64,000 nt of DNA from Marchantia polymorpha subsp. ruderalis (Eukaryota > Streptophyta > Marchantiopsida > Marchantiales > Marchantiaceae). Both the position numbers and the translations under genes were made by a program. The stretch is taken from the NCBI GenBank assembly GCA_037833965.1, contig AP031352.1, positions 27,716,501 to 27,780,500 on the forward strand, written 5' to 3'. Under the pieces are notes generated by a model that had not been told where the DNA came from, ran no database searches, and saw only the letters and a program-made list of their open reading frames with translations. This document shows positions 24,401 to 40,217 of this stretch, piece by piece (position 1 is the first letter of the stretch; every line of letters starts with the position of its first letter).

Positions 24401-27400
24401 TTCTAGGATTAAGGATTGACAGAGAACTTATTTTTAGGAAAGAAATTTGACCATTTTATGTAAATATATAATATGTATATTGCAATTAGTATTATAATAA
24501 AAATACTCATTCTAAATGTTCCTGAAAGTATCTTGCAGAAAAAGTAATTTGATATTTATTTTTTATTTCAAAAAAATTTTAAATTAAGAACACAATTCAT
24601 TCTTTTCTAGTACATAACATTGGCAATTTACATGAAACAAAAGAAATTAAAATTTTTTTCATTATAAGCATTATTTCAATAACACAATTGTAAATTATAA
24701 CCTTTGCAGCAAGACGTTAGGCCTCGTGATGATGTTCATTTTATTTTTTCATTATCGATGCTCGATCATGTTTTATAAAATATAGATTTACAGTTCATTG
24801 TAATTGATTTCATATGTACTTCAAAGTAATTGAGTAAATGTAATTGATAGATCTGTTTTACATGAAATATCCATCAATATTTTAATACCTATACACATTT
24901 TTCAACTAATTTTACACCCCAACATTTTCAATCTTGCCCTGATTTTCAGCAAAATACTTATAATTAATCATATAATCATTTTTTAATCAATAATGATATT
25001 AAAATATTAATTAAAACTCTTTCTTAATTAAGTTTCATGAATGCATTTTTTCTACAACAATTCTGCATAGAATAACATTTAAAAATACATTTTACTCATG
25101 TTATAATAATGTATCAACTTTATTTGTAGAGATATTAAATTCATGACTAATTCATATACTTGAAATTAAAGATCAAAATTCAAAATTTTATATTTAATAA
25201 TCTCATATACTTTCACGTTACAGAATTTTCGACATAAAAAACAATGTAGAACATTTTTTAGAGTTTTTAATTTTCAAAAGAAAAATTAGATTTTTTTATT
25301 TTTTATTTCTATTTTTCATTTGATTATTTAGAGAATAATATAATATTATGCTCTATATTTTTATGTTCTATAAAAAAAAGTTTTTATTAAGATATATATT
25401 TATTAATTTTATATAATAATTTTAATAATCTAAATTATTTTCAATTTATTAATTCACAATTCATACCTTATAAATAACTTTAAATTTGTCCAAATAAAAA
25501 TAATTTGAGATTATTTAATGAAATTCATAAGAGAAATCTAAAAATATTATCCACATTCAATGATTAATTAGTTTTTTTCCTTTTTAAAATTTATTTGCTT
25601 GTGTGAAATTATTAGAATGTTGAAAGACAATTCTATTATTCATAAAACTTAGGTTAGAGTGAACTAGAATGCTTTAATATATGTAATGAATATAATTTTC
25701 CTACATCTTGAGTTAAATTATTTCATGTTGTACATGAAATATTACATACTTAATACTCCTTGCGGACTCATAAAAAAAAAATTATTTAGCATATTTGAAG
25801 TTGATTTTGAATTTTGTGAATATTGTGTTATATGAAAAATCATAAACAAACCTTTGGTATTTGAAATCATGATCTTTTAATATATGAGTTTGAACATCAT
25901 TTCATTCATTCAAACAACATAATCCCAAAGAATGATTTGAGTATGTATGTATGTAATTGATTTGTCGTGTGCGGGTTCTCTTCTGTGTAGGAATTTTTAC
26001 TATGTAAATGTTTACTCAAGGTTTTATGATCTAATACTCATGATATATAGACTACTAGAACCAAGAGATCCAACAAAGAGAGATTTTCATAATATCTGGC
26101 GACCTCCTTATAATTGATTGCAGGCCAAGTAAAATTCATGGTCTCCATCGATTCCAAACTATAAATTCACAGGCTTCAAAATTACTAGAGAAAAACCCAA
26201 TATTAGACAAAAGAATTCAAATTTAATTCATTCAAATTTAAATTTAATTTAAACTCCGTACATCATAACATTGCAACTATCATTTCATACAAAGTCATCA
26301 TCTCGTTAAAGATATATGTTAAATGATGATTTATGTTAAAATTCAATCAAACCACATCATCATTGACATCTTGCTTTAATTTGTGATGTTTGGGTAGAAA
26401 ATACTACTTCGTCAAACCACTACTTTTTTTTCTCCTGCTCGTCACCATACACTTTAGGCTTTGCAAATGTTGAAGATTAATTTAACTTCAAGATACTATC
26501 AACAATTGATCCTTTGCAAACGCCAATAGCAGTAGACGGAGACAGTGACATTAACAACCATATGCACAATCAATTATTCTTCAAACACTCATTAGAGTTA
26601 AACTTAAATGATTGAGTGATGCATTGTCGCTTTAATATGATTTGTAACAAGAAACACGAGAATTCATGAAAGAGCGGAAGAAATTAAATGATACATTAGA
26701 AAAATATGTGATTTGCCACTCTTGACTACAAGACAACAAGACTTTTACAAAAAAACATTGAAAGTGTTCAAGACGAGTTGTGTTAACGCTCCAATCATAT
26801 ATACATGGTACTAGAGCTCCTAGTTCTAATCTTAACTAGTACTAGAAATATGCCTAACATTAACTTTATCTCCAGTTAGATTAATTCAGTACTTGACTCT
26901 GACTTAACAATATCATATAATCATTCACATTCATATTTTTATTTTTAATTTATGGATTTATATCCTGCTTTTTAATATTAAATCTAACTGTTTACATATA
27001 GCATTTATTTCTTTGAATTAATATTTCAAACCAAAAAAACTTGCCAACATAATGTACATTAGAACTCCAATATCATAAGTGAGGCCTTTTTTGTTATTTT
27101 AGTGTCTACAAACATTAATTCCAATATCCAATATAATTACTTATAAAGTATTTTTTCATTCTAAAATATAGTTATGATTGCATAAAACATATCATAAAAT
27201 ATGTGTTAATATCATATAATTAGGTTATGCTTGACAAAAAAGTAAATCAATAATCACATACAGAACTAACTTTTTATGTTCATATGTTACATTTTTTGTT
27301 GGATAATATATTAGCTTTAACATTATTAGTAGCTTTTTTACAACAACAACAAAATGTATATTGAAATGTAATACCTATTTAATTAACAAAACTAATGAAA

Positions 27401-29300
27401 TCAATAAATCAATCAAGTATTGTAAAAATTAATTTAGCAACAAATTATTGTTTATTTTTGCAGTTGCATTTGACAATTCATGAAACATTGATGACAGAAA
27501 TATGCAAGTTCTTGAAGAAATGAAATAACATTATAGAATTGATAAAAAAACATATATATAATTATCTAAGCAATGACTTTAAAATTTTTATTCAAAATAT
27601 CAAATAACGTTTCAAAAAATGACAATATATCAATAGGTTATGCATAAACTAAACTAAAATTCAAATATTATGACAAGACTAACATTCATTGCATTGCAAT
27701 TAAGAAATATACCATGTTAAGTATTTACTACTTATATGTTTTCTATAATGTATATTCTATTTATCATATGAACAATGAAAGAACATCATGTGGTCCAATG
27801 TTATGCTAGATGCTTATATGGATGACACTAGCCAATAATTTTTTTAATATAATAAAACTATTATGTTTATTTTTCATGATTTTTTAACATGTAAGTTATT
27901 ACTTACATAGCTGAATTCAAATACCCAATAATCAAAAACATTATCTGATGATTTATTTTCTATTAAAGATTTAGGTTAGTTAAATGTTGGAACAATCACA
28001 TCTAATGTAAAATTACCACAAACTCTTCTCTTGCCAAAAATTGATATTTCGCATACAAGCTCAAGTATATCTCCAAGCGTGTTTTTGTTGCATATTGCTC
28101 CATATATGATGAAAAAAACATAATCAAACATGATACTTCTACCTACACATTTCACGAACAATGACTACTGACCGAACTTTTGCAAACATCCCTGCGAGAT
28201 AACAACAAGTTGAGCATATGGTCATGCATTGTATCGAGTTAAAATTCAAATTCCACACAAATGATAATTGGGTGTGTGTGCCAAAAAAATTGTTTTTGAC
28301 AGTTATCACGCATTTGTGATCGTTTTAATAATTTATATGATCGTTTAAACAATACTCTTTGGTTATTGTTGTTCCACTTGTTTTTTATACATTAAGATGA
28401 ATCATATTTTTAGGAAAAATATTTTCCCTGCTTGACTTCGGCGATTTGTTACGGAGATGTGATATGATATGTTCTTCTAAGATGATTGCTTCGTCGATTG
28501 TGTTTTGGAAGAATTGGAAAGGGTGTCCGTCGAACAATATGATAATAAGGATGATAGATAATGTGTAATATGTACAAATTGAGGTAGTTGATTATATTAT
28601 TCATGATTGAGAAGATTTTAATTGTAATATTGTTCTGGTTGTGTATGTTTATGTTTACCGATTTTCTTGCTAGCGTGGTTTGTGAATGTAGTTTTGTAAT
28701 ATTTCGTAATGATTAATTGGAGAATAGAAAATATTATTTAAATATTCTTTTATATTATTATCAGATTTCCCCTTTCAATTGTTGATTGGTTATATTTATT
28801 TTCAGTATATATATTTTTCCACTTCATTTATTTTGATATATATAGACGAAATGTAGTGTACATTAGAGATTTAATTAATCGCATGATATTTTCGAATATT
28901 GATGCGTATTTTACTGGGTTTATCGTCATTATTTTTTTTCCATCGAAAGTGCTGAATATTGCTAAAACAATTACAAGATTATTAATTGACCACAAGGTTT
29001 TTCATTTTCTTCAACATATATTTGCACATACCGGTCAATATTCAGTAACAGATGTGACATTTGTTTCCACACCATAAGTCCACAGAAACATTGGTCACAA
29101 CCCTCATCATTCGTCACGGTCGCCGCCAGTCGCACTAAGTTAGGGTTTTGGAACAACGGCTAGAATTTTGAAAGAATAGCGGTTGGCGGACCGACATTTA
29201 ACCGTCCAGATCCATCCAGACAAAAACCATCCTAACTGAAGAGTGACAGAAAACCAATTCGAGACATCCGAACGGCGGAGTAAACGGCGGGATAAACGAT
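24401..29300. other. Long AT-rich spacer
   Basis: Extremely AT-rich, with poly-A/T runs and no frame above about 75 codons. No gene, LTR or RNA recognised. From 29090 the composition shifts towards the 3' end of the tubulin gene. A fossil transposon could be present but is unrecognisable by eye. Confidence 0.65.
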
Positions 29301-29534
29301 GATTGTAGCGTAGTTCATTCTGTTCATGTTGAAAATTGATAGCATTGGAGTACAGTGAATTTAGCTAGCTCAACTTACTGAGGTTGCACACACTAACCAC
29401 CCAAAATATTGAACCATGTGCTCGTCCAAACTAGAGTTATCGAGTAGAAAACTGGATTGGCAATGGACTGATCTTGTGCAGTAGAAAGTATATTACAGTT
29501 AGGTGCTGCACAGCGTACTCAGAGAAATCGGTTT

Positions 29535-31180
<1,646 letters not shown>

Positions 31181-31253
31181 TTAGCGGAGAAAGCAAAGAA
31201 CGGAGAACAGTCCGGATCGGAGGCGATCGCTGATGGTGAAAAGAACTTCGAGG

Positions 31254-31298
31254 CAAGTCGAACAAATTCTTCGAGACAAGTCGAACAAATTCTTCGAG
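31254..31298 (-). repeat. Direct repeat in the alpha-tubulin 5' untranslated region
   Basis: A 22-bp unit occurs twice, 31254-31275 and 31277-31298, identical and one base apart. It starts CAAGTCG and ends TTCTTCGAG on the plus strand. It lies about 95-140 bp upstream of the start codon and would be transcribed. Confidence 0.9.
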
Positions 31299-31415
31299 AA
31301 AGGCGTGTGCAAAGACGCCTTCACGAAGAACGGAGTGTCCACGCACTGCGAGAGAGATCAAGAATCGATGCAACGGCTAGCGAGAGCTTAACTCAGAAAA
31401 CATGTTCCCGCCTTC

Positions 31416-31421
31416 TTTATA
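31416..31421 (-). promoter_or_regulatory. TATA box of the alpha-tubulin gene
   Basis: On the minus strand GTATAAAG lies about 257 bp before the start codon, in a GC-rich promoter. It predicts a transcription start near 31385-31390 and a 5' untranslated region of about 230 bp. Positional and motif inference. Confidence 0.65.
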
Positions 31422-31599
31422 CATACGGAGGCCTAACTTGTGGAACGTCTCCACGCGCGGGTGCATAATGCAGGGTCCGGCCAATGCGGGCCAACCGGCT
31501 CTCGCCGAACCCGCTACTCTTACTAGATCTGCGGTTCCAACTTCCCGCTCAGTGAAACACCCGGGCCGAAAATCCGGGCTGCACCGCCATGCGTAGTCA

Positions 31600-34500
31600 A
31601 CCTGTCCTGTACTCCAGCCGTGCTCACGAAGCGTGAGCTGTCTACCGGTTGTAGTCGGTTAACTCACACGCAGAGTATGAGCGGCCACTAGAGTCGCGTA
31701 GAGGTTGACGTCTTCAGACCTTGACGTGTGACGGGATCGGACCCAGTTTGACGGGTTCCTGAGGACAGCCATTCCGTGAGAGGTGACTTCCAACGGCAGG
31801 CTTGAAAGGCGGACGGGTGAGCATGATTGCCCTGAAACTTGACGCGACGTTGAAGTTTTGGGGGGAATGGAGAAACACGGTTCCTGTTTGAAATATGGTC
31901 GCGCTAATTCGAGCACAAAGCGCTGCCGAACACACAAACCGCAAGTGCGAGGACTGGTCGTGGGCGAATCTTAGCCAACTGGATAGCCCTAAGCACATGC
32001 CCTGCTTCCATCTTGGGGCATGCAAGTGGGTTCAAGAATTCCGAGTTCTGATCACTTACTATTTTAAGCATATGCTTGTAAAAACGAGTCTCCAATTATC
32101 ACAATCGACGGTCATTTCTTAAGCACTTGAAAATGAAGTGATAGAGATATACGTTAATTTCGATAATCATGTGGCCTAAAAATTCCCGCGGAACTGCCTC
32201 ACAGGTTTAGGAAGGTATATGTCTCCTGATAAATTTTGTACTTGAGATTTTTTGCAAATTTATTTCTATACCATCTCCATTCGGAAATCCTACACGTAGG
32301 ACCCCAACAAATCATAATTCCCGTGTATTAATACAGATTATTCCGGTGTACTATAATTCCGGTGTATTATCTAACATTTCTTCTCCAACTATATCTATAT
32401 TGAAATATGTTTCTTTTCTTCACAATGATATAGACAAAACTTATGAATCATTGACTGATAGGCATAAAGCAAAACTGATGCTTTTAGAAAGATACTTCAA
32501 TATGAGAATAATCAAACAAATTATCATGACATCTACTCTGAATTCAAATAAAAGAGCAAAAACTTACTTGGATAATACAACTCTGGTTTGTAACATATAT
32601 ACAGTATACCTTTCCTATAAATAACTGCTTATAACTGTATTATATATATAACTAGCTAACTATGATGAAATATAAACATGGAACTAAAAATCTACTATAT
32701 TTCAAATGATTAAATTATCAATATTAATTATTAAATTATATTATAATCTGAAAAGAATACTCCTCTTCTTTTGAGAATCTAACAACATAACTTCACAACA
32801 AAATGTCATCATAAGTGATTTTTTCAAATATAGCTCCTCTATGCTATATGCAACAAAGTAATATTTCTAAAACTATAAGTTAGTTTAAGAAGTTTTTAAA
32901 TGAAAAGTTAGATACCAAATATTGGGATAGGATTTTACTTTCCAATTAGGATTTATATATAATTAATTTGTCATCGGGGTTAGCATTTAAGTCGTCTTCA
33001 TACACGATGACCTTTGGGATAAAAAAAGGCTTTTTAACCATGTTTAGGGTTTGCGCATAAATTTGAGCACATTAAGATTGGGCATTTGGGCAAACTCTCT
33101 TTATGTAATCAATACAACTGTAGCATACCCAGAAGCTATGTGATAGAGTAAAAGGTTGAAATATCACATTTACAGGTCAAAAGAACATTAAGAAGAACAA
33201 TAACAAATAATAATGTAAAGTATTTGAACGTCTTCAACTGCATGTCAAATAATATGCTTATGTTGTTAATTGGATGCAATAAAATCATTACGATTTTTTA
33301 TATTTTATTTCCTGGATGCTATTGATTTGATTTTACATAATATTGAGATAATTAAAATGCAAACTGTTTAAGACTCGCAGGATACGTGGGATATGAAGAT
33401 AATGTGGATATAGTGATGACGATGGAAAAGATGAACTAATGATTTTATTTTCTTCAAGCATTTTTTGTTTGGCACCTCGTTGGTGCCAAACAAATTCAAC
33501 AGACTGTTGACTTTCAAATAGATAATTATACAGATAATAAATAAGATTTACCTCTATTTTTATTTTAAATCTATTAAATATGTAAATTAACGAATTTGAA
33601 TTCAGAAATTTATATCAATAAAACAATAATATTACAAAATATAGAAAAAATATTTATATATATATTCTGGATTGATTTTGAAACAAAAATGATCACTTTT
33701 TTCATGAAGACTATAACTTTAATCAATTTTGTTGAAAATAATTACGATATATCAAAAAAATATTATTTTCTTAAACTAAACAAAAAAAATGAGTAAGTTT
33801 GTTTCACTTAAGTAATAAATATTGAAAAATTTAATTGGTCATCATTGTATAAAGTAGAAAAAAATTATGATAGTAACCTAATTAACCAAAAAAGGAAGAA
33901 ATTAATCAAATGCAAATATGTTGAACACACGTTATCTCAACTTATAAGAATGAATATAATAAAATTGAATCAAAAAATTTTACTAAAGCTTTGATTCTGC
34001 TATGTTTGCACTAATTTTGAATTTCTTTTATTTATTTAAAAGTTAAATATGTAAGCTTTTCCAAAATCATAGTTCAATGATTATAGTAACACTTTAAGGA
34101 TTTCTTCTGATTTGCATTTATTTTATGGTTTATATTACTCATTTATTAACGTTCCACTATTCTTCAATTTGTGTAAATATTGTGTAAATATAATGATAAT
34201 AAGTATATGAAATTTGTGTAAATATATGATTATTTGTTAAGACTAACAATCGAAAGCAAGGATTCTTTGGTTGAAATAAATATTTGATTCTTTTTTTAAC
34301 ATTAAATTTATGATAAAAAATTTAAAAATAAAAAATTCAATAAAAATCTCACAATCAATAATAATAAGATAAATAATTTGAAGAATAATGAATAAAAATC
34401 AGATTTAGTTCATATTTTAGAATATTCAGAAATAACAACGATATGATCAAATAAAGTATTTCAATAAATTAGGGGTGATTTATAAAACATGATTAAAATA

Positions 34501-36170
34501 TAATATTCCATGATCAAAAAATTATTAAAACAAAAATAATATTCAAAAATAACCTATTTGAAAAAGATTTTGAAACAAAAAAATTTCTGTCTTTAAAAAA
34601 TAGATGATTCTTCATATCAATTTCTTGTTTTTGAAATTAGAAAATAATATGAGTTGAACATCATTTGCAATTTGCAACTTGTTTCATGATTTTTTTTAAC
34701 TGTATTTTAAATATGTCATCTAATGTTTTCATCAACGAGACAAAAGTTGAACAAACAATGCTAATCTGTTTGGAATATTTTCATATATTTTTTATAAATC
34801 AAAACAACTTAAAATTTGTGATTTTATGAAATTCATTTAGAAACAAAAATTGCAACACGTTGTAGTCAATTTGACAATAAAGTCACCCTAAATCATTTTA
34901 AACATAATATGAACAGATCATATCAATGTTTGAATCAACACAAGATCATGATCATCCAAATTTCTTGATAAACAAAGCGTATTTTGACACAGCGTATTTA
35001 TTAATAACATATGTATTTTGATATACGTATGAATTGATTAACTTATTTCTCTTGGATAAAAGAAAAATTCTTTATAGCAAAGAAGTTTTAAAGAAAAAAT
35101 TGAATGTTGGATTTAGTTTTTAATTTTTGATGTTTTTTTATGTTAATTTTTAAATAACATTGACAACTAAGTGCATAACTAACAAAATTTCATGTTACTG
35201 TGTTAAAATTGATTAACATCTCGTTTTGAATATAATAAATTTATTTTTTAGGCAAAGGTTAACTAAATGAGTTGAATAAGATATGCAAGAAGTATATATT
35301 ATGCAAAAATATCAAGTCAAATTCAATCATCAATATACAATACACTTTCCAACAATAAAGAACTTTTATTTTCTTTGTATGTAGTAAAACATGTGATGAT
35401 AATCTGTTATAAATTATTTGATGAACAAATTTTATAAAACATTTTTTTTAAAGATAAATTAACAATTTGAAAATAAATAAACATTTCATTTTCTTGGTAT
35501 CTTGTCTTGACACAATTAAATATCAATATATGCAAAGTAGAGTTTAAAATCATCTACTTATTTTAAGTAACCAAGTCATATTCTTGAATGTGTGATTGCA
35601 ATTTTAATCGATTGATGATATAAAAGAAAAAAAAATACTCAACAAAAAACTGATTGAAGCTTTAAGAATATTAATTACAATCGACGAATTCATATACAAA
35701 ATATAGTCTACTTATAATTTGATAGAAGATAAATTTTATTATATTGAAATCTAAATTTTCAATAAGTAAGGTGTAAGATGTAATAATAATAACAGTAAAA
35801 TATCGAATTTTCTTTGAATAATTATTTTCAAAACTAAAACAAAGAGATTTATATAAATATAAATGTTCTAGAATGATTAAGCCGAAATAAATAAAAATTG
35901 TATGTATGAAAATGCCTAAAGTTGTTAAATGAAATGATTTAAAAAGTATCTTAGATCTTGTTACTATGTTGATACAATGTAATCAAAGATATATATTTAT
36001 TAAACAAAATTTTTTAGTTTAAAATAAAATAAAATAGCCAAAGCATAAAGCCAAAATATGAAGGAAAATCTGATTCAAAAAAAAATTATAAATCCTTTAA
36101 TTTTTAATTGAACCAAACGTTAAACCTTTTTAGATGTAAATATTGAAAGTGAAATAAAAAATAAAATTTG
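31600..36170. other. Tubulin upstream spacer grading into AT-rich DNA
   Basis: 31430-32020 stays relatively GC-rich and may hold the distal tubulin promoter. From about 32200 the sequence is strongly AT-rich with no supportable gene. The frame at 32346-32624 encodes a Lys/Ile/Leu/Asn-rich product with no recognisable motif and is most likely chance. A perfect 13-bp hairpin is at 33464-33494. Confidence 0.55.
33464..33494. repeat. 13-bp perfect hairpin in AT-rich spacer
   Basis: Arms 33464-33476 (TTTGTTTGGCACC) and 33482-33494 are exact inverted copies around the 5-base loop TCGTT. Such GC-containing stems stand out in this AT-rich context. No associated gene, and no Helitron-type CTRR end follows it. 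Confidence 0.8.
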
Positions 36171-36176
36171 ATGCGC

Positions 36177-36420
36177 ACCGTAAGATCTGATATTGTATGT
36201 GTGAAATAGAAGTAGAAGTAGCCAAGTGATTAATCAAAGTTTGGTTAGTTATGACTAAGTCTAGCTATTAATAACTAAGTTTATCAACTTATAACTATGT
36301 GTAGCTATAATATCTAAACTTGGCGAAACAACCAGAGAAGTACTAGAAGATTAGACTAAGCATTTTTACTTTGTCTTGTACAAAAGTCTAGATTGTAAGA
36401 TAGAGGATTTTTGACTTCAT
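36177..36420. repeat. Dispersed repeat related to 55229-55480, probable LTR fragment
   Basis: Shares its layout with 55229-55480: a TGTAAGA/CGTAAGA-like start, a GCCAAGTGATTA or GGTCAAGTGATTA block, three imperfect copies of a roughly 20-bp unit around AGTTATGACTAAGT, then a purine-rich block and TTTTGTCTT. The two copies are clearly diverged. The plus-strand copy follows Gypsy coding sequence, which suggests an old LTR. Confidence 0.55.
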
Positions 36421-37218
36421 GTTTAGTTCTGATTGGTTTGACTAAATAAGTGAAAATTTCATTGGGTAGACTAAGTTTAATGTTGACTTAGTGGCAAGTG
36501 TAATTTCTAGAAGTTAAAAAGTCACAATTGACATATCGCCACCTCAATCTGACGATTAATAAATATCTAGACCGTTTAGGAGTCTAATGACATGTTGTCA
36601 AATATTAATAACTAGTCAATCTTACTATGACTTATTTTTGTAAAAGTAAGTTAGACAAGAATTAATATTTGTTACTATGGTAAATGTAATGACAAACAAA
36701 TATCAAAATGGAGCATAATGGTACAAATCCGATCCCACGAGTACAGAAACATCAACAAAAGTAACGATTTGTCATGTATTAACATCCTATTGATGAGTTT
36801 TACTTCTTAGGCCAATCTCACTCCCAGAACACACTACTCAACTACGGCCGAAGACCTGAAGAGTAGAGTATAATCACTCTCACAACCTGAAATTTATCAA
36901 ATCAACACCTGTGGGAGTCACCTGCGACCCCATATTCAAATTTCAGGGGAAAAACTTCCCAGCATTGCATACATCCAACCCACTGACCCGAATACGCAGA
37001 CCCGAATTTGCTTAAATCCTGAAAAACCCCCGACCACTCACAACATTCAAGCTGGATACTCACAACTCCCGATGCGGTAGCTTCGATAAACAAAAGCACA
37101 CCGTGCACGAGGTCTAGATCACACACCAACACACGGACGCACAATGGGTATAGATTCACAGTCAGGACAAGCCAATTGACAAAAAGCCCTCCAAGGAAAG
37201 AGCATTGGGACTCTTTAT

Positions 37219-40217
37219 TCACAATGGCAACCCTAGAATCTCAACCGCCTCACGCGAACTACTCTCAGGACCGGTGCCGTTCGATGTAGCGGTTACGGTG
37301 TCGTCTGAACTTACGTCTGCTCCTAATATACGTAAAATGTTTAATATCTCTAACTCTACATTTTCCCGTGCCTTTGCAAATCCCTTAGAAAAAGAATTAA
37401 CTAACTCTACTATCTGCTTATGTCTCGCGGATCCGCTGGCTTTACTACTCATCAAATTTTGCTCTAGCAAATCTAACTTCAGCCACTTCACCGTTTGCAA
37501 TCCCCACATTGCGAATCCGCGCATGCACCTCTCAACACGTAATCTCAACTCGTCGATCGTCTCATCCCGCAGATGACGGTAGGCCTCCTTTGCATTTTCC
37601 ATTCTCCTCCGCGACTCTTCCGATCTCATGGCTTCCTTCCCTAACTGCTCGTGTAACCGTCGACGTTCAGATTTGACCTTTAATTTTTATTTGACCGCCG
37701 AAGATCTAGCCGATTCATAATCTGCCAATTTCTTGGCCCAATGCGTCAAATCCTCTTCGTGCTTCCGGATTTTTTTCCGCCAGACTCGCCGTTAGCTCCT
37801 CCGTGCGTTGGAATTTCTTGTCACACTTACTTGCAATCTCCGCAATCTTAGTGCGAAGTTCCTCTTCTGCCGTCTTTGCCTCTGCAATCTTTCCCCGAAG
37901 TTCTTCGACGATACGAGCTTCTTCGGCTCTTCGGGCTTCGACCTTAGCAAGCTACTCATCATGCATCTTCTCCCGCTTAGTTGCGGTTGTGATCAACCTC
38001 TCAGAACATTGGACTGCCACCTCGTACGCTTCCTTAGATTTCTCTAATCTCCCAACCAAGTCCACTGTCACCTTTTGCGCATTCTCGGTAGAGACACAAA
38101 GACTGCTGCAGTCCTTTTCCAACTCTATACAGCTGTAACACTAAGGTTTAGAGAGAAGTTCACTCGAAGATAGAAACGTAAACTCTGAAGATGAGAGATA
38201 CCCACAATGGTTCTCCTCTCCCTTATATATAGCTCTCACCAACAAGTACAAGGTGATAAGATCTAATCCCCACCATCCATCCCACTCCTAGTGGATGGAT
38301 GACGTGGCGGATAACCCTAACAAGCACACGGATCGCTGACGTGGCGCACCCAACTAACACACTAACTAACACACTCAATCCTTACCTACGAGCACACGGA
38401 TTGCTGACGTGGCACTGTCAACTAACACATCCACTCTGTACCTACCAAGTGCGCGGATCGCTGACGTGGCAGCTATGACTAGTGCACACTAAAGTATCCA
38501 CATCAATATTTAGAGTAACCTCTACTTTAGTTCTAACTAACTAAAGATGGTTACAACAGCGCTCGGATTTCCTGGCTAAGTTCAACTACAACACTTCGCA
38601 TTCAATCTCCTTCTCGCGAAGTTGATCTTCTCGCTCCTGCAATGTCGCCTTCGCCGTTGCGCACTCAGCTGCCGAGCTTGCAGCTTGCTCATTTGCCATT
38701 GCCGTCGCGGAATCCCACTCCCTCTTCACTGATACTGCTCTCTTGAGCTTTGTCCAATTCGTAATCAGCTCAACATACGATATGGATTCCTTTCTCACAA
38801 TATACTTTTCCCTCTTTGTATTTAAATACTTCACCAAAGGTACTACACTATCCTGCAAGAAATCGAGGAAGGTAATCTCCATTATCTTCACCTTTTCCTC
38901 TGAAGTCTTCGTCCTGATCTTGGATCTCACTTCCTCCTCTAGTGGTGGCGGCTCTAGATCTTCTGCAATGTTCCCCACAGTACCACCAACCTCTACAACG
39001 ATCCGTTCCAAAATTGCTTCACTCAATGTGAACTCCGTTGCTACTTCTTCTATGAACTTCGACTCAAGCACGTCCTCACTCCCCACAAACAGCGTCTGCT
39101 GCGAAGATAGAAAACTCAAACTAGCTATCTCTCTTCTCTCCTCCGAAGGTTCAACCGTTACGTCTGCTGGAACTTCAACTGTTACCGCCGAAGGTCCTTC
39201 TCTCACCACTCGTTCTGTCAGCTGTTACTTCGGCTGAGACATTGGTTGGAGCAACTGTATTCTCCACACTTATGTCCAAAGCTTTGGTCACAACCAACTC
39301 TTGACTTGACTTCCTCTTTGGTCAAGCTCAAGTTTTCGATTGCCAAACTCCATCTATCTCTGTCTTCGCTCTTCTTGACTCTAGCATCAGGTTTTCCTCG
39401 TTGTCAGTCATCACCTTCCGCCAATCGCCGTTCCGGTTTCTCTCGTACAGGCAGAACATCAACCTTCACGGGTCCGCGTGCTTTCGTATGAGGGTGTAAT
39501 TCAGGATCAACTGTTATCCTCTTCTTTGGTCCCTTCACTGGACTCGATTGCTAAGAGTTCCCGCTCCTTCAAAAATCGCTTCTCCTCCTCCTTCGTAAGT
39601 AATCCCATGCCTCGATAGAAGTTCACGAGGTAGGGAGTCAAGTGATTCGCCATAGGCCCTGCCCACCGGGAGCTCGCATTCATCCAGACAAGATTGTAGA
39701 AGATCATTGCTCAGTGCACTCGCTGCCCCTCCATAACTTGCTCGAAGAATCCAACCTACCAAGCCGTAATATAGGTCGTTCGTTGCGGTCGCAGGATATG
39801 CATAATGTCTAGCGCAATCGCACGTCTCTTCGGATTCTCATAATCGGCGGTCTTTCATCCATTCGTCCCCAATCTTCCGGTCTTAAAAAGTGGACCAAAG
39901 GTGAATTCTTCCGCGCGGGTTATCTTCACGCTATCCTTCTCGAACATCAGATCTCCATCGCTACCTGCACACGACTCCATCACCCTTGCCCAATGCTCAA
40001 TCGTCCACAACAGTGGATTGCCTCGGAGGTCCTCATCATCGTGCCGGTTCTTGTCTATGATCTCCTTGCAAATGCTTGCTGACATGCAGTTCCAATTTCA
40101 TAGGGAAAATCAAGATGCAATTCTCTGAGCTCGCGCCTAAAGGGTTGCAATTCCTTGTAAGGCACCTTCAACGGGACCAAATTTCCGCACTTTGTCATTC
40201 GTCTTGGGCGGCGCCAT
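37219..40217 (-). pseudogene. Decayed ~860-codon coiled-coil protein of a repeated unit (minus copy)
   Basis: Homologous along its length to 52012-54590 (+). The start ATG at 40217 (MAPPKTND...) matches MAPKKSEK of the other copy, and the stop at 37219 follows LGLPL, matching ELPL there. Without the inserted solo LTR and duplicated target (38129-38555) about 2,572 bp remain, or 857 codons. Order: an N-terminal globular region with LRGNPLLWTIEHWARV and the NLVWMNASSRWAGPMANHLT block, then a Ser/Glu/Val-rich charged linker, then a coiled coil with many Glu/Lys/Ala heptads (SAAECATAKATLQEREDQLREKE), then a C-terminal segment with CMRGFAMWGLQTVKWLKLD. Several in-frame stops break it, for example just after GRLGTNG near 39855. 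I do not recognise the family. The N-terminal region faintly recalls plant transposon gag-like domains. Confidence 0.8.
38134..38555 (-). mobile_element. Solo LTR of the chromodomain Gypsy family
   Basis: 422 bp, TGTAACACTAAGG at the left and GGTTACA at the right, flanked by a perfect 5-bp duplication ACAGC (38129-38133 and 38556-38560). It differs from the 5' LTR at 50263-50682 by nine substitutions and one 2-base TA length difference by my count. It interrupts the coiled-coil pseudogene: coding homology to the plus copy resumes on either side of it. No internal retrotransposon sequence adjoins it, so it is what remains after LTR-LTR recombination. Confidence 0.96.

Noticed and set aside
32346..32624. 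92-codon frame in AT-rich DNA
   Set aside because: Composition follows local base bias and no motif is present.
37205..39491. Plus-strand Ser-rich frames over the 37-40 kb unit
   Set aside because: Antisense of a coiled-coil frame whose homology to 52012-54590 fixes the minus strand as coding.
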